Below are positions 27,965 through 45,893 of a DNA stretch of 64,000 nucleotides, piece after piece. The DNA is taken from contig JAJIRX010000667.1 in the NCBI GenBank assembly GCA_023853785.1, positions 124,001 to 188,000 on the forward strand. Direction: 5' to 3'. Both the position numbers and the translations under genes were made by a program. The notes beneath the pieces were generated by a model, which worked only from the letters and a program-made list of their open reading frames with translations, was not told the DNA's origin and made no database searches. Numbering within the stretch: position 1 is the stretch's first letter; every line of letters starts with the position of its first letter. Source of the DNA: Psilocybe azurescens. Its lineage: Eukaryota; Basidiomycota; Agaricomycetes; Agaricales; Agrocybaceae.

Positions 27965-30231
27965 TTACTTGCCACCAAATAGGTTTTTACGAATATAAGA
28001 AAGATAGCTTACAAGTCGTGTAGTGACGGTCTGGCAACCGCTCTGCGCAGTCGAAGGATCTGGCATAGGTCGGTATTGTATCATGTTGGGGTAAGGGCTA
28101 TAGACCATCTAGTGCACAGGTTAATAAAAGCATAGTGAGACGATGTTCTATGAACTCTTACATCGCGATACGAATCCCGCATCCGCATCCGCATTAAACA
28201 CTTTGAGTCCACTGTGGTGCTACTTGGATCCATCCACACTTTCCAGACAGGATGGTCTACAGGTATCACGGAGCCCATATGTTTCCTGAGCATCTCGTAT
28301 CCGCGTCCATTATAGTGCAGACCAAGCAACCTGGTTAGACGCTGAATATGGTTATGCACGAAGGTGTGATAGAATTTGGGATATATCTCTTCCAGGGTTT
28401 TAGTTGCAACACAATGTCCGGGGGAGGAACTGAAAGTCGACCCCAGTGGAGTTGCGCAGTGTTCCAGGATGGATGCGCAGGCCGCCCAAGTCACGAATCA
28501 CGAAGCCGCGTAGTTCACCTGTGGCGATGTCAAAACGAGCGAGGACATTTTGAGCATGAGCTTCAAAGGCAACGCCGTTCTCAACCAGAGCGGGTAATAA
28601 GGCCTCGCAAGCAATTTGTATATATCTACCTGAACCTTGAGTTTAAAATGTTCTGAGGTTTGAATTGGGCACACACTTGTCCAAAAATGACACCCTTTTC
28701 TCTTCGGTATCGAGTTTGAATGTATGTTGAACGGCAGATATACCAGTTGGCACATTGGCGTGGCCTGTTTCCAACAAAGCCGCACATACAATGACTGCTT
28801 CGCCACTGCAAGGCTTGTATTCATCCCTGATGACCGCCGTGAAATGTTTGGAGATCTCAGGATCATCAGAGCAGAAAGCTGCACTGCTGGATTCGAGCTC
28901 CACAGATAAGATGGCAGAGTTTACGGCCAATCTCGGGACAACCTCCTCGGAGAACCGGGGTCCAAAGTTAGCAGTAAAATGAGAGATTGTACGTAGGGAC
29001 GATGATATCTTCACGCCGACTGCCAGCTTCAGCGCAATTCCGGGAAAATCAGGCACCACCACAGTCCTGTGGCAAAGGTTGAGCTTCTTTGACAGAATAA
29101 AGCCAGCTGATTAACTCGCCTGATACTGGATTGCGCAAGAGCAGGAAGAAAGATATCTTGGTCAAGAACATCAACATCTTGAAACTTCGACGTAATATTG
29201 TCAATCTGCAGCTCGTGGACGGGCATATAAATATAGCCGCTGTCGATAGGCAATGATTGTCCAGCTTTGGTGGCAGCCTTTGAAGCCAGTTCGTAACTTA
29301 TTCGCTTGAACTGACCAAGATCGTCGATATTGTGGTCCGGTACTCGAACAAATCGTATGCGAGGATTGTACCAGTCATAATCTAAAGAATTTTTATTGTT
29401 GAGAAACATCCGCGCTCTGTGCATCTTTTGATATAACTTGAGCACGTTGATCAAGTAAAAGGAGGAACAGAAATACCGGATGTGTTGGATGTCCAGCAAC
29501 TAGACTTTGTTCCCAATCTATGGAAGCTGATTGGAGGTCTGGGCATAAGGGTGGATTTTCGTAGGATAAAGCTGACCCGAAAAGTAAGACTCCATGAGCA
29601 AATAAGATTTGTGAGTTTACTAACTTTGCCAATCGAGTGAGCTCTGGAGTTCAAGGGCGATAACTTCTCGGAGATTGTCTGCTATGACGACACTTTCTAC
29701 GAATTTCTTCCACAGAGCTACGGGATCGGAAACGACGCATAATGATCCTCGTGTACTCAGATCCCAAGGATGTGAATTGAGAGTTTCCATAATCGAATTG
29801 ATAAAAATATCCTGGAAATAGCATGAGGTGCTATTCAATGCTGTAATATTTAGAGAAAGATGAAACATACGCTATCATCCACGTTCTGATGTCCTCTGAA
29901 TTCAAAGATTGGAGAAACCATATCCAACGGGTCCACGAGGCCAACAAGCTGACCATATTTTGGGGCTTCGATATCCTTGAGCACTGGCTTGTGGCTCAGT
30001 GGCACAATAACAAAAATATCACGAGTATGAAAGGCGCGGGAGACCTTGAAATCCTCTGAAATCGTGTGTGTAGAAAGCACAACGAGGGAGGCCAGCTGCT
30101 CCGAGGATTGGTGTCTGCGAGGGAACGTAAAAAGCCCGAAGAATATGTTCTGTAACCAAACAAGAAATGAGCCGCGACATAACCGCGAATGACGCGCGAT
30201 CGTGGGGAGATTGAACACCTCCTGAAGGCAT
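27965..30231 (-). CDS. IucA/IucC family NRPS-independent siderophore (NIS) synthetase, copy A
   Basis: NIS synthetases use ATP to adenylate a carboxylate such as citrate and join it to an amine or alcohol. Seven exons: 29871-30231, 29625-29811, 29477-29571, 29120-29424, 28675-29066, 28162-28629, 27965-28108. Motifs in order: WEQSLVAGHPTHPMHRAR, MPVHELQ (family PVHxxQ), KISSSLRTIS, GVAFEAHAQN, RDLGGLRIHP, VHNHIQRL and LGLHYNGRG in the C-terminal FhuF-like domain. Two one-base gains break the frame, in GAGGGAG (30084-30090) and G5 (28420-28424, plus strand). Removing both gives 1950 nt (649 residues). The intron at 29067-29119 has a GC donor. Codon use and spliceosomal introns are fungal. The product is not known. 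Confidence 0.88.
29067..29119 (-). other. GC-AG intron in NIS synthetase A
   Basis: Coding strand ATCAG|GCGAGT ... GCCACAG|GACTG. Joining here gives the conserved SIR-TVVVPDFPG. The matching intron of copy B (SLR-SVIVPD) uses a normal GT donor. Confidence 0.75.
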
Positions 30232-30681
30232 TTGAGGGAAGACTGATGAAGGGGTTTAATGAATTTTGGGAATTTATAGTGTCGAAGCTTGCTGCTTTGA
30301 GAGGTGCATACCAGATGGTTTCAATTGCACAGATGCACTTTGTGGCCCCGCTGACGATCTCTTGGAGACCAAGAGTGCTGCGCAATCTTCTATAGTGACA
30401 GTTCTTCTGGTCTAAAATATGATCTAAGATAAACAATATAGTACATCATTAAAGGAGCAACTGATATGAAAAAGGTCGGAAAACGGTCAGAAAAAACTTA
30501 CCTTACAAGTCGGCCTGGTACAGTGTTTCTTTGGTTAGGGATTTGGATCCAGAGGAAGTATTATGTCCCGTTATTTATTAGATCTCTTCAATATAGATTA
30601 GTCTGAGCGAGCGAATTCGGAAAATGGAAGACTTGATGTGAGCACGTCTTTTGGGGACATGAGTAAAGTTAGATTGTCGTT

Positions 30682-30690
30682 ATCTGATAA
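30682..30690 (+). promoter_or_regulatory. Putative iron-GATA site ATCTGATAA upstream of NIS synthetase A
   Basis: An exact match to ATCWGATAA, the extended GATA site bound by fungal iron repressors (SreA/Urbs1 class). It lies about 450 bp upstream of the copy A start codon. Function is inferred from position and sequence. Confidence 0.5.
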
Positions 30691-30713
30691 ATAAACTGCG
30701 GCCATCTCTCATG

Positions 30714-30760
30714 GACGAACGTGATGTGAGCAAGCCGAGCTTCGGCTTGCGACGAACGTG
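30714..30760. repeat. Nine-bp-stem hairpin flanked by 10-bp direct repeats
   Basis: GCAAGCCGA, loop GCT, TCGGCTTGC at 30730-30750, with GACGAACGTG at 30714-30723 and again at 30751-30760. Confidence 0.7.
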
Positions 30761-30774
30761 TTGGTGAATTCCAC

Positions 30775-30803
30775 GGGTACCACAGGGTACCACTTGGGTA
30801 CCA
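30775..30803 (+). repeat. Three copies of GGGTACCAC
   Basis: Three direct copies of GGGTACCAC with 10-11 bp spacing, roughly 540-570 bp upstream of the NIS synthetase A start. Confidence 0.7.
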
Positions 30804-31504
30804 CTAAACCCGAAGGGCGCCATACATTCCAGTAACCAGGTCCTGATTCCTGTACATATTATGGTCGTATTAACAAGCACGCAGAACAGCAGGGAGCTGC
30901 TTAGCAAGAGAGTTAAGTCGGAATAAAACACTGAGTCGAAGTTGCCCGTCCCCGGATGGTGACAAGGTGGTGATCAAAGAATTTAGGTGGGCCATCGGTG
31001 GGATCTGGGTCGAACATGGGTCGATGATCATTTGGGGCTTCTGATTTCGAGTCTCAATCGTCTTATTTAAAGAAGAAATGGTACTCACGCAAACTCACGC
31101 ATCTGAGTAATTTTCTTTCCATTGGCTCGATCAACCGTGTGGTTTTGTGGCATCCACTTGGCATCCACCTTTGAGAGTTCTTGCATGCAAGCCTGCAAAA
31201 ACCTATCTTGATATCTGTAAAGGCATGATACTGTGTACCTATCAGGCGTTGACTTTTTGGTTTAAATTTTAGAGATATCCGAGTTCGTGCAGACAATAGG
31301 TCAGTAAGAAAGCGAAGGATGTTGCTAAGTATGTGGCTCATTGACGGTTGACGTCGTTTAGAACATCGAACCAATTCGGACTCCGCAACGCTTCTGTGTT
31401 TGCCTTGTTTACCCGTGTGCGTGTTTGCGACCCGCCCATAAATATGTATATAATACATGAGTAAGTGATTCTTGATCTACAACTTGTGTGATAACTTTCT
31501 TGGT

Positions 31505-33696
31505 TTAGGTTGAGCCTGTAAAGTGTATGAGATTTGGGAATGGACCATGGAGATGCTAGAAGAACTGTCAGGACAAAAGTATGAACGAAAGGGTCAAGAA
31601 AAACTCACGAAGCGATACATCGAGGACATTCTCATTCGCATGAAGCATTTCCCTGGGAGTGTCTTCCTCTCCGGTGAGAGCCAAGCTTCGTAAAGCGGAT
31701 GGTCTTGAGGTATTTGCCTTTTCAATTGATCACGGACAATCGCCCATCCGCGACCGTTGTAATGAAGTCCAAGCACACGGATGAGCTGTTGAAAGTGGTT
31801 GTGAATTATCGTGTGATACATTCTCGTATACACGTCATCCAGAGTGGACGCAATTATTGAGTGGCCTTCCATGAACTCGATCTCGACTCCTGCTGTTGCT
31901 TTCAGCGTCTCGGGATGAACACGAAGGCCACCAAAATCGCGGACAATGAAACCTTTTAGTTCTTTGGTTTCAAGGTCAAACCTAGCGACGCAATTCTGTG
32001 GATGACACTCAAACGCAACTCCATTGTGCAGCATCGGGGGTAAAAAAGCTTGTAGGAAAATGGTGACAAACCTACATGTGAAAGATTGGAAAGATTGCCA
32101 GGCAGCAAAAATATGAGCACGTACTTCTCAAGCCACTGTGCGCACTTTTCCTCTGTGTCCAAATCAAAAACCCGGATCACGGAGGGAAGATGTCCATCTT
32201 TTCCAGCATGGCCACTTTCCACCAGAGCCGTGCAGACTATCAATCGTTCACATCTTTCTTCGCTTGTATCCTCGTGACATTCTCGTACGATTGCAGCGCA
32301 ATGCTTCGCGATCTCTCCATTGGGATGAGCATGCACGACACTAGCCAATTCCCTGGCAACAGTGACTATATTTCGATTCATGGTCAGCCTTGGAACGACT
32401 TGGGCCGAAAATCGAGGGCCTAGGTATGCTGATTCAGGTGAAATTGTTCGAACGGCCGAAGTGAGCTTGACTCCTACTCCCAGCTTCAGGTGCAGGCCGC
32501 GGTAGGCATCAGGTACTATGACCGACCTAAAATAACGGTCGGTTTTCTCGTTGGATCATTGGCAGTTGATTATATACCTCAGACTTTGTTGGGCCAATAA
32601 AGGAAGATTGAATTCTTCAGGGTAGATGTATGCTTCAGGAAATTTGTGTTGGACATGAGTAACTTGAAGCTCATGCACTGGAATCGCGATCCGCTTTTCT
32701 TCGACGGTCAAATCCTTTCCAGCCCGCAAAGATGCAAGCTTGAGAACCGGTAGAGTCAGACCTTCGAAGTCGTATGTGACATTAACTTTTTCGCGGGGTA
32801 GCGACACAAAGCGCAATTTCGGATGAAGAAGGTCATATGAACTGGGAGAATAGTCCTCAAGCGGAGGTAGGAACCGTCGTGTCTTATGCATCTAAAAAAA
32901 CAGTAACTTGGTATTAAGCCAAAGATCAGCCTGAGGTTTGGATCTGAACTCACAGGGTGAGTAGGGTGACCCTCAACGATAGATTGTTCCCATATAATAC
33001 TAGGAGATAGAAACAAGGGGGCCTCAGGCGGGTATTCATACGAATGAGCTGAAATCGTTGATTAGATGCGTCAAGGTATGAATTGACTGCCAGAACATAC
33101 TTTGCCATCTGATTGAGCTGGAGAACTCTTTGCAATCTCCAGCTGAGTGTTTTGATCAAGGTTCTGGCTTACTGCGAACCCGTTCCAAATAGAAAGGGCA
33201 CCTGAAGATATACGTATCTGGGTTTTCTCGAGTTGAATGTGGCAGACGTTGTTTAGCACATCTAAGATTGAAGATATGACCGTGTTGTACTGCAACTTTC
33301 ATCAGACATATCCATACAATGATAGTGAAGCGCTGATTACTTCATTGGGAACCCCGCTATCCTGAGGAAGTCCCGTTGGATCAGACTCGATTTCGAAGAC
33401 CATTGATGCCATGTCAAGAGGATCAAGCATCCGATCTCGACCCCCACAGCAGCGTTGGTCGAGTCTGGTCTGTACACCGGGGCGTGGTGCAAAGGAACGA
33501 TGGCCAGGATATCGTCGGGTAGTGGTAATTTGCTACAGGATCTTCCACTTTTTAATATCACAGCAAGTCCTCCATTTTCGGTATCCCCTCGAGGTAGATA
33601 AAATGCCGGAGTGAGAGATTCTGTCACTAGGCAGGAAAGAAGACGAGAGGTAGTCGCGAATTCGGCGCGTTCTTGAGGTCTGGGACTTGTAATCAT
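31505..33696 (-). CDS. IucA/IucC family NRPS-independent siderophore (NIS) synthetase, copy B
   Basis: A paralogue of copy A in the same orientation, 1.27 kb upstream of it. Seven exons: 33341-33696, 33101-33289, 32954-33048, 32578-32891, 32125-32526, 31609-32071, 31505-31555. Motifs: WEQSIVEGHPTHPMHKTR, IPVHELQ, GVKLTSAVRTIS, GVAFECHPQN, RDFGGLRVHP, IHNHFQQL and GLHYNGRGW. It ends shortly after MRMRMSSMYR, with PNLIHFTGST. Two one-base losses (33429-33432 and 33134-33135) break the frame; adding both bases gives 1872 nt (623 residues). Exon sizes follow copy A almost exactly (third exon 95 nt in both), so the pair arose by duplication after the introns were in place. The start ATG is 33696. 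Substrates are not predictable from this sequence. Confidence 0.88.
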
Positions 33697-33750
33697 TGCG
33701 GGTACAAGGACTGAGATAGGAGAGATCAAGAGAGATCAAGCTTTGTCTCT

Positions 33751-33759
33751 TTATCAGAT
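33751..33759 (-). promoter_or_regulatory. Putative iron-GATA site ATCTGATAA upstream of NIS synthetase B
   Basis: An exact match to ATCWGATAA read in the direction of copy B, about 55 bp before its start codon. Together with 30682-30690 it is one of the only two exact matches I found by eye in the window. Confidence 0.55.
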
Positions 33760-34475
33760 ATCATTCGGTTTGTAAGTATGTGCGTATCGTACAAAAATTG
33801 ATCAAAACCTTGTGTCTGCTTGTGTCCCTCTCGCAGAAGGTTCCGTCTCCTTCGAGTTTTTCAATTTGAGCAGGATGGAGGAGAGCCGCCAATCGGCCAA
33901 TTCAAAACAGTCCGATTCCGCCGATCCGCGTCCGTTTATTTTTGGCGGTGCCGTACGTAAGTAATCAAGTTGCGTGACTAATGCTGTAAGCTTCCAACTG
34001 AATGGAAGACAGTGACAGCGCAATTGAATGAGCAACGGGGACTGCATCCGAACGTTGGCTACTATTTACATAAATATACGAGGACCAGTCTAACCTCACT
34101 TCTTTCACTTCTTTCACCCCTCATTCTAGTATAGATGTCGAGGCTTCCTCGCTCTATATGATCATAGTCGAAACTATGGTGTGCTTATGGTGTGTATCGT
34201 TTGGTGTCGCTATGTTCAATGTGGATGGGTACATGTCCGTCCGCATTAGCAAACCGGGTGTACTTCCGTTTTGCCGGCTAGCCGCCTCTGATTTTAGAAT
34301 TGGGGCATGCATGGCAAATGCATGTTGTTATCTCTTCTGCATTCGGGGTTGATGTGCTAACTTTGGACAGAAAGATCGCACGAATGCACAATCACTGTCT
34401 GATATAGCCCGAAATGCTGTCATTTTGGAGAAAATATACCTTTCGGCCCCTTGTACATGCCGCATCCTCCGGGGC

Positions 34476-34483
34476 TATATAAA
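34476..34483 (+). promoter_or_regulatory. TATA box of the ABCC transporter
   Basis: TATATAAA, 51 bp before the ATG at 34534. Confidence 0.5.
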
Positions 34484-34533
34484 TGAAGTCATCGCATGGC
34501 CAATCCTGTCGTCTCTAGATATTGCATCTAGAA

Positions 34534-40917
<6,384 letters not shown>

Positions 40918-41146
40918 TAGAAGTATTGCGTAGACACTCATAAGTGCATTTCCCGGAGTTTAGAAGGCATTGAAAATGCATCTGGAATAGATTCGTTAAG
41001 CTCACGATTGCCGAAGATTTAGTCGTTGCTCCTATGTGAATTACACAGCCACAATTACTTCACTTCGATTATTTTTGTCGTCTACACTTAACGCACTATA
41101 GACCATTGTGTAACAACTGGTGTTCTCTCAGTTTCGCTCTTTGAAC

Positions 41147-43725
41147 ATGTCAGAAATTGTTGTTATGAATGCTTTGCCAACTGCGAAAGTTAGTCAATAA
41201 CTTGCAAATTACTTGAGGTGTTGTGATATATAAATCTTACCCCAGAACACCAGGAGAAAACAAAATCCAAGCAGCGATATCTCAAGCGCAAGAAGGAACG
41301 CAGAAAGAATAAGTCAAAAACATCGTTGAAACAGACAAAGGATGACAGGGATGAATCTGAAGAAGAAGACATGGAAGATACACCTGAAGAAGCTATTGCT
41401 TCAACTCAACTCGACGAAGAGAGCCATCCTGTCCAAGAAAAAACCAAAAGGTCGAAGAAGCGCCCACGAGAGGAGTACGAGGACGAGGATAAGGATGTTG
41501 TAATGGCAACAGAAGATAGAGATCCTTCTCCTAGCCGTAGAACTCAATCCCCAGAACCCGAGTCGGCTTTGCCCTCATTCCCGCTACCTGCTTTGCCAAA
41601 TGCACCGTCCAAAGCCGTCCTTGCTCTCCAAGGATTGGACAAAGCCTTGATCAGTGCTGAATGGGTTTCACCAACTACTGCTTTGCCCATACCTAGTGGA
41701 GAGGATGATGGAGGAACACGACTCTCCCAACGGACCAGGACGCGTTTGAGAGATATTGGCATTACAGAATTATTTGCTGGTATGTTGGATTTTCAGTCGT
41801 ATGTATTCCCTGCGGCTAATGACCATTTAAAGTACAAACAGCCCTATTACCTTTCCTGCTACCATCGAAGGAAAGCGAATTATATCTCCCTTACAACCCG
41901 CCTCGCGATGTCTGTGTGTCTGCGCCTACCGGAAGCGGGAAAACCCTGGCCTATGTGTTACCCATCATTGAAGTTCGTATTGCCTGTATGGTCCTCGTTG
42001 TATATATCTGACTGTGTTTAGACGCTTGCATATCGAGTTGTAACTCGTTTGCGCGCGTTGATTGTACTGCCAACTCGTGATCTAGTGGCTCAGGTCAGGG
42101 AGACAGTCGAAGTTCTAAGTAAAGGGACGAAACTGAAGGTATAACGCACCGCTTTCAGAGATTCGACGGCTATATCTTATTTCGTCATTTCTTTCAGATC
42201 GGAACAGCGACTGGACAGCATTCGTTCGCCCATGAGCAATCTCAATTAGTCCAAGACAAAACTGTTGAGTAAGTCCGGCGATTTTCAGCTGTTGTAAATT
42301 CATGGATTAATTCCTCGCCAGCCTACTGGGTGGATCGAGCAAGGTTGATATCCTGATTTGCACCCCAGGGAGGCTGATAGATCACCTTGTTGGAACGCCC
42401 AATTTTTCATTACAACACCTTCGGTTTTTGGTCAGTCTTAATCATTTCAAATTTTGTCACGGTACTTACGGACGTAGGTGGTCGACGAGGCGGATAGGCT
42501 GCTGGCGCAATCTTTCCAGGACTGGCTCGCTCAAGTTCTAGCAGCAACTCGCGTTCGGCCCCCACATCAGTCGCCCAACAATCGCCATCTGAACGGGAGC
42601 AGGAGTCAATAGCTCGACAATCAAACCCACTGGATTCCCTACTTCCGGATGGCTTGTCTCCTACGCTTTTGGATAGCCTTACATCGTATTCAATCCCATC
42701 CTTCTTCACCGAACATAAAACGACATCTTGCCAAAAACTACTCTTCTCTGCGACTCTTACTCGTGATCCTGGAAAGATATCAGCATTGGAACTGAGAAGT
42801 CCCAAATACTTTATTGTGCAGGGAAGCGATGCAAACCATCCTGAATCAAACTTGATGGATGTAGTCACCGAGAAATTCTCTATGCCAACAACTCTAACTG
42901 TGCGTGCTTGTATTTTAATCTACCTCATCTGCTCGTATACAGAGCTCATCCTCTTTAACTTTGTTCAGGAATATATGATCGTTTCAGACCCTTCCGAAAA
43001 GCCTCTCGTCTTTTTCCATCTCGTCCACACACGAGACATAACGAATGCACTCGTCTTCACGAAATCAGCCGAGTCTACACTACGCCTTGTTCGCCTCTTT
43101 GACTTTTTCGAAGCCAAGAGAACACAAAATCAGACCTTTACACCTCTCGTCGTACGCGCGTACTCGAGTGATCTTCCCAGCCAGGAACGGAAGTCGATAC
43201 TAGAACAATTCAAAAACCAGAAAATTAACATGTAAGTTAAAACGTCACTCGACCATTCATTCAATTGAACCAGGAACACTTACACTTTATTGCGCCAGAC
43301 TTGTGTGCTCTGACTTGATATCCCGGGGCATCGACATCAGCCATGTATCGCACGTAATCAGCTATGATGTGCCTGTGGACATGCGTAAGTATGTGCACCG
43401 TGTTGGGCGGACAGCGCGCGCTGGGAGGAGCGGAGACGCTTGGACCTTGGTCGAACAGCAGGAGGTATATAGCTGCTCCATTGGCTTAATTGGATGTGGT
43501 ACTGACGAAACGCCATCAGGCACGATATTTCAAACAAATGTTGAAGGAGGCAGGGCACTTGGAATCGGTCAAGAGAGTTAGAGTCAGCGAAAAAGACCTG
43601 GCATCATTCTTGCCGCATTATGAGGTATGCTCTCAGTTGTTCACTTAGCTGTTGTGATTTCTTGTTAATCTTTCACATAGGCTGCGCTCAACAACCTGAA
43701 GGAGGTGTATACACGCCAGGGCTAG
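41147..43725 (+). CDS. DEAD-box RNA helicase, Dbp6/DDX51-like
   Basis: An ATP-dependent RNA helicase predicted to act in the nucleolus in 60S ribosomal subunit assembly. The N-terminal 230 residues are Lys/Glu-rich ([24 protein letters not shown]). Core motifs: Q-motif region [27 protein letters not shown] (I), LPTRDL (Ia), TPGRL (Ib), VVDEADRL (II, DEAD), LFSATL (III, SAT), SDLISRGID (V), [10 protein letters not shown] (VI). The insert between motifs II and III is typical of Dbp6. At C5 (42559-42563) one C is missing; without it the protein stops soon after DEAD. Adding it joins [10 protein letters not shown] to [10 protein letters not shown]. The short first exon ends at GCGAAA and joins the exon starting GAGAAA. 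The ABCC gene ends 230 bp upstream. Confidence 0.88.
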
Positions 43726-43790
43726 GCACAAACATGCATTGCCCTATCCATTAAGTACATATACATACACACAATATCTGATAGTAATAA

Positions 43791-45893
43791 TCATCCAAGA
43801 AGACCTTTCACATATTTGAGAAGATCTTTTCCCTGTAACTATTGTTAGCAACTTCGAGGGTAGACGGAAGAATGTTGAAAAGACTTACACCCCGGGCTTT
43901 AACACCAGTCACCATGGCCTTTACACTGTCAACGTCCATCTTATCCCAATCATCCGCTTCTTGGTTGGGATCTTTCGGAGCGAGAAAATTATATTCGATC
44001 CGTTGTTTCTGCACCATTCCATAACGTAGAACGACGGTCAAGATGGCTCTCCAGCCCTCGAGTGCACCTGGTACTCCATTCCGAGAGTTGAATTGAGACA
44101 AAGACAGACTAGAAGCATGCCCGTTTGACGAGGCAGACTTTCCAGGAGTCGCAGGCGTCTGCGGACTGGAGAACGTCGGTACCACAGTCGATCGAACCAC
44201 ATAAGGGCAGTACGAGCGATGCTCTTTGAGCAGGTCCAAAGAACGCCGTGGCAGCGGTTTCTTTGGACGCGAACCAGGCCCCGGTGTACTGGACGTATCA
44301 TCAGAGGTGTTTGGATTTGATGGCGAGGCGGCAATCGAATTCGAGTCGTCCTCTGGAGCCCGCAGGGAAAATGCCCACAGTCCGATTCGCCTCTGGCACA
44401 AATCGCACTGGAGAAGAGCATTTTCGGCTTTGATCGATAGATTTGTAGGTAATCGAAGAGAGACATCAGTAGAGTGTCTTGGATATTTTGGAGGTGTGCG
44501 AGGAAGAGATACAGACGAGGCCCGTGACAAAGCGGGGCTTGGAGGAGCGGATGGTGTTACAGAATTGACACGGGTGAGAGATACACGACGAAGAGGTTCG
44601 GGTGGGGATGGGGGACGAGACTCCAGCCGAATAGGGATGCGAGGATGGCATTGTCTGAAGGTTCTGATTGGGCTGTTGGTGGCTGCGCGTCTTCTCCGTT
44701 TGTACTTTCTGAGGGACTGTGGGCGGGTTCAATGTAAGAGGTGACAGTCGAATGTAAAGAGCTGAGTTGTGAGGCTGTCTGAGAGGAAGGATAAGCCTGG
44801 GATCTGGAATATATACCAGTACTTTACATACCAGAGGGTGTTTAATCAAGATATCTTTGATAAGTGGATCCATGGCCATGGCTTTCACTTTTATATCCTT
44901 GATCATGATTGTTGGTGAACTGAGCGGAATGCAGTATATCGAATCTAGAAATCACTTCAATATTTCTTTGTCAAAGAGAAAATCAAGAAGCAATTACCAT
45001 CACATTGACGCGTTCTCCAGGGACATCCCACTTTATGAGCTTCCACCAGAGCAACGCGTTGTTTCTCAATGAGACTGTTCGCTGGAGAGGATATGTCAGC
45101 TAATGCAACCTATTAAACGCACCTTTCTTACCAGCATCACGACTCAGTCCTTCCCTGCCTGCGAGGACCCACGATGCGTTGCACAGACCGCAGACCAGAC
45201 GGTCTTTCCCGTCATTGACCCAACCACACTTCGAGGCGGCTACTGCGTCGATTGAAGGAGGTTTGTTCGCATATGTAGCGAGTTTAAAGGTGGCAAGACG
45301 AGAGAGAAACGAAGTAAGAGACGACGGTCTATACTCTGCTGTTGGAGGGAGAAGGGGTCCTGGGGTGTGTATTGGCGCTGAGAACTTGAATGAAAACGTG
45401 TTTTTAGTCTTAGATGCAGCTCGGGAGAGAATAGCCGTTAAGTGTGGTGTACTCTTCGCGTTCGGGATGCCGGAACTTTGAGCTTGAATGAATACTTTGT
45501 AATGATGACAGGCGTTCAAATGAGCTTACGTCTTATTTGGAACTGTTCCCGACTTGATGCCATATTTCGCGAGTGTAGAATACAGAGAACGTATTGTGTT
45601 ACTTCTTTTTGGTGGAGATGGTCTGTCAACTAGTACTGGATTCGGGGTCACAGCACTATCCAAGACTTGGAAAGCATCGTCAAGTTTACGCTGCAGAGAG
45701 AAATGAACACAAATTCTGATGGTAGGATGAGCATAGAGACCTTTGTAGATCTTATTCTTGTTTCGTTGGAGGAAGATGATTCAGAAATAGTGGGAAGAGA
45801 GGAAAATTCGGTCATGAGAGTCCGTTTGAACTTTGAATGAAGACAAGATGAACGGCGCGCCATGCTGCTTTGTGCCGCGCTATGCTTAGTCAT
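43791..45893 (-). CDS. C3HC zinc-finger protein (NIPA/ZC3HC1, Rsm1-like)
   Basis: Several exons on the minus strand. The N-terminal Ser/Thr-rich segment precedes a C3HC (BIR-like) zinc finger: ASKCGWVNDGKDRLVCGLC, then VALVEAHKVGCPWRTRQC. A second related region (Rsm1-like) includes LLQCDLCQRRIGLWAF and LLKEHRSYCPYV. The ending GGKDLLKYVKGLLG is a separate last exon (stop 43791). Animal ZC3HC1 and yeast Pml39 are nuclear-pore basket proteins, and S. pombe Rsm1 is linked to mRNA export, so a nuclear-envelope role is inferred. The region between the two zinc modules is spliced and I did not resolve every boundary. Confidence 0.8.

Larger units (their letters stand above)
30232..31504. other. 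Intergenic region between the two NIS synthetases
   Basis: About 1.27 kb upstream of copy A and downstream of copy B. It holds an iron-GATA motif (30682-30690), a small hairpin with flanking direct repeats (30714-30760) and three GGGTACCAC boxes (30775-30803). The open frame at 31063-31458 (minus) resembles nothing and is probably not a gene. Confidence 0.5.
33697..34533. promoter_or_regulatory. Divergent promoter region, NIS synthetase B / ABCC transporter
   Basis: About 840 bp between two divergently read start codons. It contains ATCTGATAA on the minus strand (33751-33759), two adjacent CCAAT boxes (33889-33893 and 33897-33901) and a TATATAAA box (34476-34483) 51 bp before the transporter ATG. 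CCAAT boxes bind the CBC complex, which works with HapX in fungal iron control; the link here is inference. Confidence 0.5.

Noticed and set aside
27965..33696. Bacterial contamination or very recent bacterial transfer as the source of the NIS genes
   Set aside because: Both genes carry six spliceosomal introns at matching positions and sit between typical fungal genes.
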